NCBI GenBank assembly: GCA_019186965.1
Contig: JABARV010000014.1
Span: 1-64,000 of the forward strand
Direction: 5' to 3'
DNA: 64,000 nucleotides
Source of the DNA: Turneriella sp.
Lineage (GTDB): Bacteria > Spirochaetota > Leptospiria > Turneriellales > Turneriellaceae
Shown here: one piece after another, positions 16,915 to 25,700 of the stretch
How positions within the stretch are numbered: the stretch's first letter is position 1
Layout: every line of letters starts with the position of its first letter
The notes under the pieces: model-generated
The model's input: the letters and a program-made list of their open reading frames with translations, nothing else
What the model was told of the DNA's origin: nothing
Databases searched by the model: none
Translations under genes and position numbers: made by a program

Positions 16915-18216
16915 ATGGCAGAAGATATTCCGCGACCACCATACTCCCGATTTAAAGCTTTTTTATTCCTCACTGTTTTTGCTTTTGGAGTCATTTGGGC
17001 AATTGCGCATTTCACAAACAATAAACCCAAAGGCCAAGATACATCCGCCTTACAAAAGGTAGCACAAAAAAAAGAAAACTTAGCAACGAAAGAAAGCGCT
17101 CCCCTTATCCAAGGAGAAATTCCAGAAGCGTGGCGCGACGATGTAGGAGTACCCGTTCTTTGCTACCACCAAATAGTTTCAGAAGAAGAATACCGTAAAA
17201 AACCGACACCCTTTGCAATTACAGCGGAGGAATTTACCGAACAAATGGAATGGCTCCATGAAAATAAATTCTACACCATTTTACCCGATGAACTTTTAGC
17301 GTATACCAAAGGCGAAAAGAATTTAGATTTCAGTAATGGAAAACGCCCTGTCGTTTTAACTTTCGACGATGGGAATAACGATTTTGTGAACTACGCCGAA
17401 GCACCAATGAAAAAATACGGATACAAGGGTGTGCTCTTTATTTATCCAACATACATTATGGCAAAACCGCGTAAAAAACGCGCACTCACTTGGGACGAAA
17501 TTCGTAGGCTCGGTAAAGAAGGCCATGCGGTAGAAAGCCACACGATGTGGCACCCTAACTTAAGTACAATGACAGACGACGAACAACGCGCACAATTTAG
17601 AGACTCAAAAAAAGCTCTTGATAAACACGCTGGGGTAAACGTGAAGCACTTGGCATATCCTTTTGGGGTACATACATCAAAAAGTGCGGAGCTTTTACGC
17701 GAAACAGGCTACACCTCTGCGTACACAACTTTTAACGGGGGAAACCAACGCGGAGAAGATCCCTACCTACTGCGCCGCTTTCTTATCGTAAAAAGCGATC
17801 AGGGAAAAATTTTTGCACAAAAAACTTTAGCACGCTCTCTACCCTATAGGTTTGAAAACTTTAAAGGAGGAGATATTCTCGAAGGAATGCGCGACTTGCG
17901 TTTAAAAATCCCCAAAAACTTAGATAGCTCGCATCTTAAAGTTCGTATTTTTTCAACTGCGCAAAAATTTGAGTACGTTCCGCAAAGTGGAATCTTAACC
18001 GTACACGCAATTCCCTCTAAAAAAGCATTGAGCGTTTTAGAAGTAGTTTACAAAGAAAGCGGCATTGAATATCGTGCATCTGTTCTCTTAAACCACAAGC
18101 GCGATACTTTATTGGCGCAGCACGTTTCTGGGAAAACAGAAAAAAACACACAGAACAGTAAAAAAGTAAAAAAGAAAAAGCGCAAGAAAAAACGTAATTT
18201 GGCAAACAACGATTAA
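16915..18216 (+). CDS. Membrane-anchored polysaccharide deacetylase with a polybasic tail
   Basis: This 433-residue protein has an N-terminal membrane anchor (AFLFLTVFAFGVIWAIAHF). The NodB/CE4 domain covers about residues 75-300: VPVLCYHQIV, VVLTFDDGNN (catalytic Asp and metal Asp), ESHTMWHPNLS (metal His pair) and LAYPFGVHT. CE4 enzymes remove acetyl groups from sugars of peptidoglycan, LPS precursors or exopolysaccharide. A beta-rich domain follows, and the last 30 residues are dominated by lysine (VKKKKRKKKRN). The upstream in-frame TTG/GTG region lacks conserved sequence, so the ATG at 16915 is preferred. The Yip1 gene follows after 1 nt. Confidence 0.85.
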   Translation: MAEDIPRPPYSRFKAFLFLTVFAFGVIWAIAHFTNNKPKGQDTSALQKVAQKKENLATKESAPLIQGEIPEAWRDDVGVPVLCYHQIVSEEEYRKKPTPFAITAEEFTEQMEWLHENKFYTILPDELLAYTKGEKNLDFSNGKRPVVLTFDDGNNDFVNYAEAPMKKYGYKGVLFIYPTYIMAKPRKKRALTWDEIRRLGKEGHAVESHTMWHPNLSTMTDDEQRAQFRDSKKALDKHAGVNVKHLAYPFGVHTSKSAELLRETGYTSAYTTFNGGNQRGEDPYLLRRFLIVKSDQGKIFAQKTLARSLPYRFENFKGGDILEGMRDLRLKIPKNLDSSHLKVRIFSTAQKFEYVPQSGILTVHAIPSKKALSVLEVVYKESGIEYRASVLLNHKRDTLLAQHVSGKTEKNTQNSKKVKKKKRKKKRNLANND

Positions 18217-18217
18217 A

Positions 18218-18982
18218 ATGGCAAAAAAGGTACTTAAAGAATCTTTTCACGTAAAACCTAAAAGTGCAAAAGAAAGCAAAGCCGATTTTTTTGTCGTTCC
18301 TGAAAACAGCAAACCTAAAACAAAAGAAGGCCAAAAAGTTACCAATTTTAAAATCCCTTTAGGGGGAATGCCTTTGGAAAATAAAGTTGGCCTTAAACTT
18401 ATTGGGTACCGCCTAAAAATGCTGCTCGCAAATTCACCCGATAGCTGGGAAGAAATTAACCGCGAAGAGCACGGAACTTTTACTCGACTTTTTTTACAAT
18501 ACCACATTCCTTTGCTTATCCCGTTTTATATTTTTTTTACTATCCGCGAACTTTTACATTACGTAAATTTTACGCTTTTTATCCGCCACACACTTTTAGC
18601 TTTACCTATCTTTACAGTAGTTTACGCAGGGTATATTTTTACTTTGGGACTAATTGCCGAAGAAACTGCTGAAATTTCTGGAGGGCGTTTTACTCCACAA
18701 AGCGGCATGCGGATTGCTATTTTTTCCTCTTTAATACTCAGTTTTTTGTCAATTACTGCGCTTTTACCTATTGTGAAACTTCCCTTTATTCTCCTTGCCC
18801 TCTTTTGGCATTATAAACAACTTTTCCAAGGGGCACGTACGCTCCTCAACATTAGCGAAAACCACTACAAAATATACCGGCTAACCCATCTTTTAGTGTG
18901 GGTACTTTTGGTTTTTTTAGGGTTTTTGCTCCTAAGCGTGATGAGCTATATTTCGTCCAAACTGGGCCATACAACAATTTAA
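18218..18982 (+). CDS. Yip1 family membrane protein
   Basis: This 254-residue protein has a charged cytoplasmic N-terminus of about 65 residues. The Yip1-like motif comes next (LLANSPDSWEEINREEHG), and five hydrophobic helices follow. Bacterial Yip1-domain proteins are of unknown function and sit in the inner membrane. The gene starts 1 nt after the deacetylase stop, so the two are translationally coupled and probably act on the same envelope process. Confidence 0.75.
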   Translation: MAKKVLKESFHVKPKSAKESKADFFVVPENSKPKTKEGQKVTNFKIPLGGMPLENKVGLKLIGYRLKMLLANSPDSWEEINREEHGTFTRLFLQYHIPLLIPFYIFFTIRELLHYVNFTLFIRHTLLALPIFTVVYAGYIFTLGLIAEETAEISGGRFTPQSGMRIAIFSSLILSFLSITALLPIVKLPFILLALFWHYKQLFQGARTLLNISENHYKIYRLTHLLVWVLLVFLGFLLLSVMSYISSKLGHTTI

Positions 18983-19030
18983 AGACACTTCAAGTTTTAC
19001 GCTTCCACGCTGTTAAGGTGCGACAAAACT

Positions 19031-19252
19031 CTACAATTCTTTTACCTCAATGTCGGTTTCGCGCAAGAATAAAATTCCGCGTTCGATATCTTGTGGGGTA
19101 CCTTCGATTTCAAGGACGACGGTTCCGTTTCGGTTAGGCCCCAGGTTTGCTTCAATAATGTTTGTTTGTAAATTATATTTGGTTACCATCCGAAACACAA
19201 AAGGCTCTTTGACTCGATCGGCAGGCACCTCTAAGTGTAACCTTTTGAGCAT
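19031..19252 (-). CDS. Stand-alone NIL domain protein
   Basis: This 73-residue cytosolic protein has a ferredoxin-like fold of the NIL family: LKRLHLEVPADRVKEPFVFRM, NIIEANLGPNRNGTVVLEIEG and GILFLRETDIEVKEL. NIL domains usually sit at the C-terminus of MetN, where they bind methionine, or next to ferredoxins. Here it is encoded alone, without an adjacent ABC transporter. It is the last chromosomal-type gene before the restriction island and lies on the same strand as it. Confidence 0.8.
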   Translation of the reverse strand: MLKRLHLEVPADRVKEPFVFRMVTKYNLQTNIIEANLGPNRNGTVVLEIEGTPQDIERGILFLRETDIEVKEL

Positions 19253-19464
19253 GCTGCATTGCGGCCTATAGCGAAGCGATTGTCAAGGATAATTGTAAGA
19301 CGCTAAAGGGGGTTGTAAGAGCCTGTGCTGCAACTTGCTGAAGCAAATTTTTTGGAAAAAAGTCTATCCTCGCTTATCTATATTATGTGAGTTCTGAAAA
19401 GAGGTTTTTTTCAAAAGAAAGTTTACTGTATAGCTATTTACCTTAAATAGGTACAGAATCTCTG
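19253..19464. other. Intergenic left flank of the restriction island
   Basis: These 212 nt separate the NIL gene from the HEPN-like gene. Base composition drops towards AT from about 19340 on. I see no tRNA, integrase remnant or direct repeat matching the right flank (26731-26993), so the insertion point cannot be fixed. A weak TA-rich stretch near 19376-19386 resembles a -10 box, but no gene follows it. Confidence 0.4.
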
Positions 19465-20187
19465 TTAATTGTTTACTCTAATTTTAGCGTAATCTTTGAT
19501 TAGGCTATTAAAAGCTATTTCAAAGCTATCCATAAGTGACAGGCTCGATTGTGCAACGGTGGCTCTAAGTTCTTGATACTTTTTAACGGCTTCACCCCAA
19601 ATAGCGTTTTTGTCACCTGCTTTTGCCCAACCTGCTTGTTTTATTAAAAAGTTAATAGCAACAGTATCAACAATTGTAAAAAACATGTTTGACCTTTCTG
19701 TTGAATTACCTTGATATATATTTACTTCTTCTAATTCTGCAAGTTCAGACCAAGTTTCAGTAATGACATCTCTGTCAAAATGAAACATTATTTTATCTCG
19801 AATATGGAAAATTAAATTTCTATAAATTGTGCCTTTGGAGTACCTATTAAGTTCCGTTTCGAGACTTTGAATAGCCTTATCAGGTACATGATATTTTCTA
19901 TAATTATTTGCTATTTGCTTATCTTCAACATTCTTTATTATTTCAGCCAAGTATGATGCTCGTGTAAAAAATATTTCAGTTGCAAACTTTTTATGTTCTA
20001 GTGATTCGTTATTTTTACCCTCTAAGATATATTTACCTTCTGCCATAATCGTTAATCTTAAATGATTTATTAAGCGAGCTGTTTGAATTGCTAATATGAT
20101 TTTTTCATTAACATCATCACCTGAACAAAAAGATTTTTTAAAAGGGTTCTCATTAAACACTAGATTTATCTTAGGTTCATTATTCAC
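19465..20187 (-). CDS. HEPN-like hypothetical protein of the restriction operon
   Basis: This 240-residue, mostly helical protein has no recognised full-length family. Residues 123-128 read RNLIFH, fitting the RNxxxH (Rx4-6H) signature of HEPN ribonucleases found in abortive infection and toxin systems. A second R-x5-H follows at R130-H136. It starts with GTG 1 nt after the TGA of the specificity protein, so it is the last gene of the restriction operon. A role as a defence effector or accessory protein is inferred from motif and position. The alternative is an unrelated helical protein with a chance motif. Confidence 0.5.
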   Translation of the reverse strand: MNNEPKINLVFNENPFKKSFCSGDDVNEKIILAIQTARLINHLRLTIMAEGKYILEGKNNESLEHKKFATEIFFTRASYLAEIIKNVEDKQIANNYRKYHVPDKAIQSLETELNRYSKGTIYRNLIFHIRDKIMFHFDRDVITETWSELAELEEVNIYQGNSTERSNMFFTIVDTVAINFLIKQAGWAKAGDKNAIWGEAVKKYQELRATVAQSSLSLMDSFEIAFNSLIKDYAKIRVNN

Positions 20188-20188
20188 A

Positions 20189-21679
20189 TCACTTCACCAC
20201 CAACTTTGGCAGGCTGTTTACAATTTTTACAGTTTCAACACTCACGGTAATGACTCGTTGAATGTGCTCTAAAATATATTTGGGGTTGTTTTCGGTTTCA
20301 GTAGCCCACAGGTTAGCATCGTTGACGATACCTGATGCTTTATCGGTTGAAACACAGTAGCGTTCAACCACCCAGTCAAGGGCTGACTTGCCGTTCACAA
20401 TATATTCTTGTGATTCGAGGGGTATATCGGTGATGGTGATGTATGGGTTATATTTAATGGTAGTTTTATCAAGCCCTGCATGGCCGCTTTTGCCTGGTAT
20501 TTTACCATAGCTGAGTTTGGTAACGTGGTAATGCTTGTCTTCAACATTCTTGGGTAGCTCAATTTTGACTGGGTATTTTTTAGCGGATTCATAACCCACA
20601 TGCAATTTACCCAGTTCTTTACCTGCCTTTACAAAATGCCAAAAATCGGCGGCGGCTTTAACTAACGGTATTCGCGGCAACTCTTTCGATAGGTTGTCGG
20701 CATACTTACTGCGGTAGTCGGGTGAATGTAATAAGCAGTAGATGTAATAGAAGATGTCCTGCTTTGATATTGCCTCACCCCCTCCGCTACGCTCCCCCTC
20801 CTCTCCATGCTGGAGAGGTGGCCGGGGGGTGAGGTAATACTCCTGAAAGTGTTTCACCCCATCATCGGTTATGGCATCACGGCGGTGGTATTTGCCATAG
20901 TTTGGTTTGAGTTGCACATCATCGCTTTCAAATAAACTAGTTTTGGTGTTTGATTTAGATTCAGGTAATTCATATAGATATAGCGGAAAGCATTGACCAT
21001 TTGCAATTAACTGTATGTCAGGAATAACGGAAGTCATTATTGTTGAAAACTCTTTTGGTGTACCTACTCCTGTTACACAAATAACTAAATTCTCGACCGA
21101 GCTATCAGGGAAGATGTTGGGCATTTGCCCAACACGGTGATTTAGAAAACTACTGTAATATAAAGACTCCTTTGTAAATGGTCGATAGAGTCCATTTGCA
21201 ATATTTTTTTTATCAAACGGTTCGTAATAATTACGTGATAAATTATCAATTAGGCTACTTGACCAACTAATTTTTGTCGAATTAGTATCAATATAATCTT
21301 TGATATTTTTTATATTACTTTTCCCTTTTATAGTCTTTAACTGGGTTTGATAAAACATGAGCATATTCTTAATATTTTTCGTAAGTTCTTTTATTGAAAA
21401 GTTATATACCCAAGCGTCTCGTGCTGTTTCTAAGCCTCTTGAATAATTCTCAAACAGCACCTTAGTGGCTTTATCTTTCTTGTTACCAATTTCAATAAAG
21501 TCATAATAGCTTTCATCGCGTTGGTTCACCCAATCATGGTATTTATCAGGCTCGATGATTTGCCAGCCATTGGCTTTGCTAATGCCATCGACACTACCAA
21601 AGTCAGCGATTTTCTTTAGTTTTTGTTCGCGAGTTAAGTAATCACCAATGTCGTGAAAGTAAATTTTTGCTTTGCTCAT
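20189..21679 (-). CDS. Type ISP-like specificity (target recognition) protein
   Basis: This 496-residue protein corresponds to the C-terminal part of type ISP restriction-modification polypeptides. The start (AKIYFHDIGDYLTREQKL) continues where the methyltransferase protein ends, and later segments match the ISP domain: GLYRPFTKESLYY, QDIFYYIYCLLHSPDYR and ELPRIPLV. This part selects the DNA sequence to be methylated or cut. Residues about 282-303 (LTPRPPLQHGEEGER) are a translated palindromic element inserted just before the conserved IFYYIY segment. ATG lies 1 nt after the DUF1016 stop, so translation is coupled. AT-rich codons differ from the chromosome around it. Confidence 0.8.
   Translation of the reverse strand: MSKAKIYFHDIGDYLTREQKLKKIADFGSVDGISKANGWQIIEPDKYHDWVNQRDESYYDFIEIGNKKDKATKVLFENYSRGLETARDAWVYNFSIKELTKNIKNMLMFYQTQLKTIKGKSNIKNIKDYIDTNSTKISWSSSLIDNLSRNYYEPFDKKNIANGLYRPFTKESLYYSSFLNHRVGQMPNIFPDSSVENLVICVTGVGTPKEFSTIMTSVIPDIQLIANGQCFPLYLYELPESKSNTKTSLFESDDVQLKPNYGKYHRRDAITDDGVKHFQEYYLTPRPPLQHGEEGERSGGGEAISKQDIFYYIYCLLHSPDYRSKYADNLSKELPRIPLVKAAADFWHFVKAGKELGKLHVGYESAKKYPVKIELPKNVEDKHYHVTKLSYGKIPGKSGHAGLDKTTIKYNPYITITDIPLESQEYIVNGKSALDWVVERYCVSTDKASGIVNDANLWATETENNPKYILEHIQRVITVSVETVKIVNSLPKLVVK
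20773..20834. mobile_element. Short palindromic element inserted in frame (no nuclease)
   Basis: This 62-nt GC-rich element lies in an AT-rich gene. It is bounded by CCTCACCCCC (20773-20782) and GGGGGTGAGG (20825-20834), with an inner hairpin CCTCTCCA/TGGAGAGG (20800-20818). The same termini bound the DUF559 element at 23289-23737. It looks like a non-autonomous, MITE- or REP-like derivative. The host frame stays open and gains about 20 residues. Confidence 0.75.
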
Positions 21680-21680
21680 A

Positions 21681-22730
21681 TTAGTTCTGCTTTAATAGTT
21701 TTTTAAATTCAGCTTTGCTTGGTAAAACTGTTTTGTATTTGCTAGCGAATATCTGCTGGTTGTCTTTGGGTAATGTAATTTCAACCAGCATGTCGTTTTT
21801 ATCACGACAAAGTACAATCCCTATGGTTGGGTTTTCGTCTTTAAGTTTAACGAATCGGTCATAGTAGTTAACATACATTTGAATTTGGCCTAAATCTTGG
21901 TGCTTGAGCTCACCTATCTTTAAGTCAATTAGTACAAAACAACGCAGTATTCTATTATAGAAAACCAAATCAACGTAAAAATGTTTTTCGTCGATGGTTA
22001 TACGTTTTTGCCTATCTACAAAAGTAAAACCTTTGCCGAGTTCTAATAAAAACTGCTCTAATTTATCAGTAAGTTTAGTTTCAAGTTCTTTTTCAGTATA
22101 GACAGTTTGTTCAGGTAAACCTATAAATTCAAGAATGTAAGGGTCTTTTATTATATCTTGAGGTTTTTGAATTACATGGCCTTTTTGTGAGAGTTCTTTA
22201 ATTTTCTTTTTATCTCGGCTCAAAGTCAGTCTTTGGTATAAGCCTGAATCAAATTGACGTTGCAACTCACGTACACTCCAACTATTGGTAGTTGCTTCAA
22301 TTTCATAAAATTGTCGCTCGTTAAGGTCGTCGATACGCATTAGCTTTAAGTAATGCGACCAGCTTAGGTTAAACTCAGTCGGTTGTGCTTGTTGAATTAG
22401 TGAGTCTGGGTAACTCTCCCCTTTTGTCAATTTCGTCAACACTGTTGACGAAATCTTTGGTGAAGAATATGCCCTAAAGAAAAACCTCATTCTGTCAAGG
22501 TTCTCTACTGAAAACCCCTTGCCAAACTGTTTGGTCAACTGTTTCGATAATTCTTTCAATACTTCTTTGCCATACTCAGCCCTTTCGTTACCTTGTTGCT
22601 CATCTTCCACTATAATTCGGCCAATTTCAAAATAGGTATGCACCATGGTGCTGTTGACACTGCGAACGACTTGTGTGCGAGCTTGTTCTAAAAGTTCACT
22701 GATACGTTCATAGAGGGTGCTTTTGTTCAT
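21681..22730 (-). CDS. DUF1016 (YhcG-like) PD-(D/E)XK nuclease
   Basis: This 349-residue protein has the two YhcG/DUF1016 parts. The N-terminal helical domain shows HTYFEIGRIIVEDEQQG, LSKQLTKQFGKGFSVENLDRM and LSWSHYLKLMRIDD. The C-terminal nuclease domain has IDEKHFYVDLVFYNR then CFVLIDLKIGEL, with the D-x-K of the PD-(D/E)XK core. Genes of this family are often embedded in type I restriction operons, and their exact role is unclear. I chose the ATG at 22730, giving TAA-G-ATG coupling to the upstream gene, over the GTG at 22739. Its position exactly between the two halves of an ISP enzyme is notable. Confidence 0.85.
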   Translation of the reverse strand: MNKSTLYERISELLEQARTQVVRSVNSTMVHTYFEIGRIIVEDEQQGNERAEYGKEVLKELSKQLTKQFGKGFSVENLDRMRFFFRAYSSPKISSTVLTKLTKGESYPDSLIQQAQPTEFNLSWSHYLKLMRIDDLNERQFYEIEATTNSWSVRELQRQFDSGLYQRLTLSRDKKKIKELSQKGHVIQKPQDIIKDPYILEFIGLPEQTVYTEKELETKLTDKLEQFLLELGKGFTFVDRQKRITIDEKHFYVDLVFYNRILRCFVLIDLKIGELKHQDLGQIQMYVNYYDRFVKLKDENPTIGIVLCRDKNDMLVEITLPKDNQQIFASKYKTVLPSKAEFKKLLKQN

Positions 22731-22731
22731 C

Positions 22732-25700
22732 TTATACACTCTTCTTCTTCACAAACAAGCTAATCGCTATGGGTGCACGGCTACCGCTACCAAATATTTT
22801 ACCACCTTCTTTGCGAGATGTTTCACCAGCAGTTCTTTGGTTGCCTCTTAAGTGAAATATATAAATGCTGGTAAATTCTTCTTCTAAACATTTACGCAAG
22901 CCATCCATCGCATTGCCATCAATCCAGCCAGCATTGGTGACCATGCCCAATATACCGCTGTCACCAATTTTATCGCTGGCCCAACGAATGGCACGAATGT
23001 ATGAATCGTATAGGGCATTTTTATTGGTGCCAGTTGAATATTTTGCATAGGTGTTTGCAATCCGACTGTCTAAACCTTCATATTTTACATTTTGGTTGTT
23101 GTCATTCGCACTTCCTTGGCCACTTGAGTAAGGTGGGTTACACATAATCACTTTTATATCTAATTCTTTTTGGCGATTACGGCGGTCACTGTTGTCAGCT
23201 AAGTACTTGCTGATTTCATCATCTTTTTCATACATCTGAAAAGTATCCGTCAGCAAAATACCTTTGAAGGGTGAATAGGTTGCACCCCCCTCACCCCCTG
23301 ACCCCCTCTCAAATTTAGAAAGGGGGGTTGCTTTGGCAATCTGTTGTAAAACTTGTAAAGTTTTGTTTAAAACTTCATCATTAGTAAAACGAATAATGTT
23401 TATTTTATACTGTTTAATAATTTCTGTTCGTAACTCATCGTACTTTTGTTGATCCGGATTTTTATGATGATTACCGTCAATTTCAATACCGAGCTTAGCT
23501 TCGGCACAATAAAAATCGAGAATAAAATTTGCCTTTAGCGGATGTTGTCGCCGAAATTTTAGATTATTGAATTGCCGATTTCGTAAAAACTGCCATAATA
23601 GCTCTTCTGCATTGGTTTGATTTTTTCTCAGTTCACGAGCATGTTTTAATAATGTGGTCGCTATATCCACTTCAACTGTACGAATGTTTTGTGACTGCTC
23701 CCCCTCTCCAGAATGGAGAGGGGGCTGGGGGGTGAGGATTAAACTATGGTATGTCGATTCGATGTTAATGGCAGCTATGTAATAGGCGAGCAAAACAATT
23801 TCATTGGCATGAATTTCATTTTCATACTTATAGGTGAGCTTGTCTTGGCTAATCAATCCACTTTGCAAAAGCCTTGTGATGAACGTACCAGTGCCGGTAA
23901 AGGGGTCTAAAATATGAACACCTTTAGAGCCAAGTGTTTGGTTAAATTCTTTTTGTAAAAGGTCATTCACACTGTGAATGATAAAGTCAACCACCTCAAC
24001 TGGTGTATAAACAATACCCAGCCTTTCTGTCATTTTAGGGAAGGCACCCCTAAAAAACTTATCATAGAGCTCTAAAATTATTTTTTGTTTACCCTCGGCA
24101 TTGTCGATGCCTTCAGCTCTGAGCTTTACACTGGCATAAAACTTATCAAGCGACATTGACTCTTTGCTTAAATTGTGTGATTGCAATATCTTTAAAATTT
24201 TATCCATCGCTTTCGACACTGGGTTTTCATTAGCAAAACTCACTTTGCTAAACAACGCATCAAAAACAGGCTTTGTGATGAGGTGCTGCGCCAACATCTC
24301 TATCACTTCTTGATCAGTGATAGCATCGTTTAAGTCATCACGCAGTTCATCGACAAACTCTTGAAATGCTTTTATTTCTTTGGTTTTGTTTTGGTTTTCT
24401 AAAATAGCTTTGATTTGGTCTATATGGGTGTTGGCTATTTTAGCAATGTCACCTGCCCATTCTTCCCAGTGACGACGGTTGCCTACCTTTTTAACGATTT
24501 TAGCATAAATCGCTCGCTCTAATTCACCGATTTGAAATTCCAATACCTGTTGGGTGTCTTCCTTGGGTTTCTTAGGCAAAGCGCCTATAGTCTGCCCACC
24601 GAACGCACTATTCACTGTTGATTTATCTGTTGAGTGACTTTTTGCAGTGGGTACATGGTCAGTAACGGCAATGACTTCCATTCGTGCCAAGTTGGGGCCT
24701 ACTAACTCCATCTTGTTCACCATGGCATCAAAACGGTCATCGTGAGAACGCAACGCTTGTAATACCTGCCATACAATTCGATAGCTTTTATTGTTGTCTA
24801 ATACTTCATGCGGCTCTTTGCCAGCAGGAATGACGATGGGTAAAATGACATAGCCTCGTTTTTTACTAGGGGCTTTTCGCATAACCCTGCCTACGGATTG
24901 CACTACATCCACTTGGCTTTGCCTGGGTGATAAAAACAAAACTGCATCAAGGGCTGGTACATCCACACCTTCTGACAAACAACGAACATTGCTTAAAATT
25001 CTACAAGTGTTGGGGTCGGTTTTCTCTTTAAGCCAAGCGAGTTTGGCTTCTTTTTCAGTGGCGTTCATGCTACCATCAATATGTTCGGCTTGGCAGGTAA
25101 GGTTAGCTAATTCAGGCTCACTTTCAAGATAGGTGTTGACCACCTCTTCAAACATTTTTGCAATTAATTTTGAGGATGTAACATCTTGAGCTTTTGAAAA
25201 CTCTATTCGCTGACAAAAAGCTACCGCCTTTGTCATAGGGGCATCATCGTCACCTACCTCAGCACCGTGTTTTGATAATGCTTTAAAGCAACCAATGATT
25301 TTGGCCGCATCATCAACTCGTAATTGATTATCTTCATCAGCTAATAACTTTTGAAGGCGACGGTTTACGTGGGCTTCATCTACTGCTAACACAATGACCT
25401 TGTAATCTACCAGTAAATCCTGGGTTACCGCCTGTGAAAATGTGATTGTGTGAAACTCTTTACCATAAAGCTTTTCATCATCCATGGAACAAAGCTCTAT
25501 AGTACCTTCTTCTTCGGCTTTTGCTTTAGCCACATCACCAAAAATTCTTGGGGTAGCTGTCATGTATAAACGCTTCTTACCCTTGATTATCTTTTGGTCA
25601 TGCACTTTGATAAAATGGCTTTCGTCTTCACCTTCAAACTTAGCACCAGTGGTTCTGTGGGCTTCATCACAGATAATTAAATCAAATTCAGGTAACTTAA

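Noticed and set aside
19253-19464. Attachment site or tRNA at the left edge of the restriction island
   Set aside because: No tRNA-like fold, integrase gene or direct repeat shared with the right flank could be found by eye.
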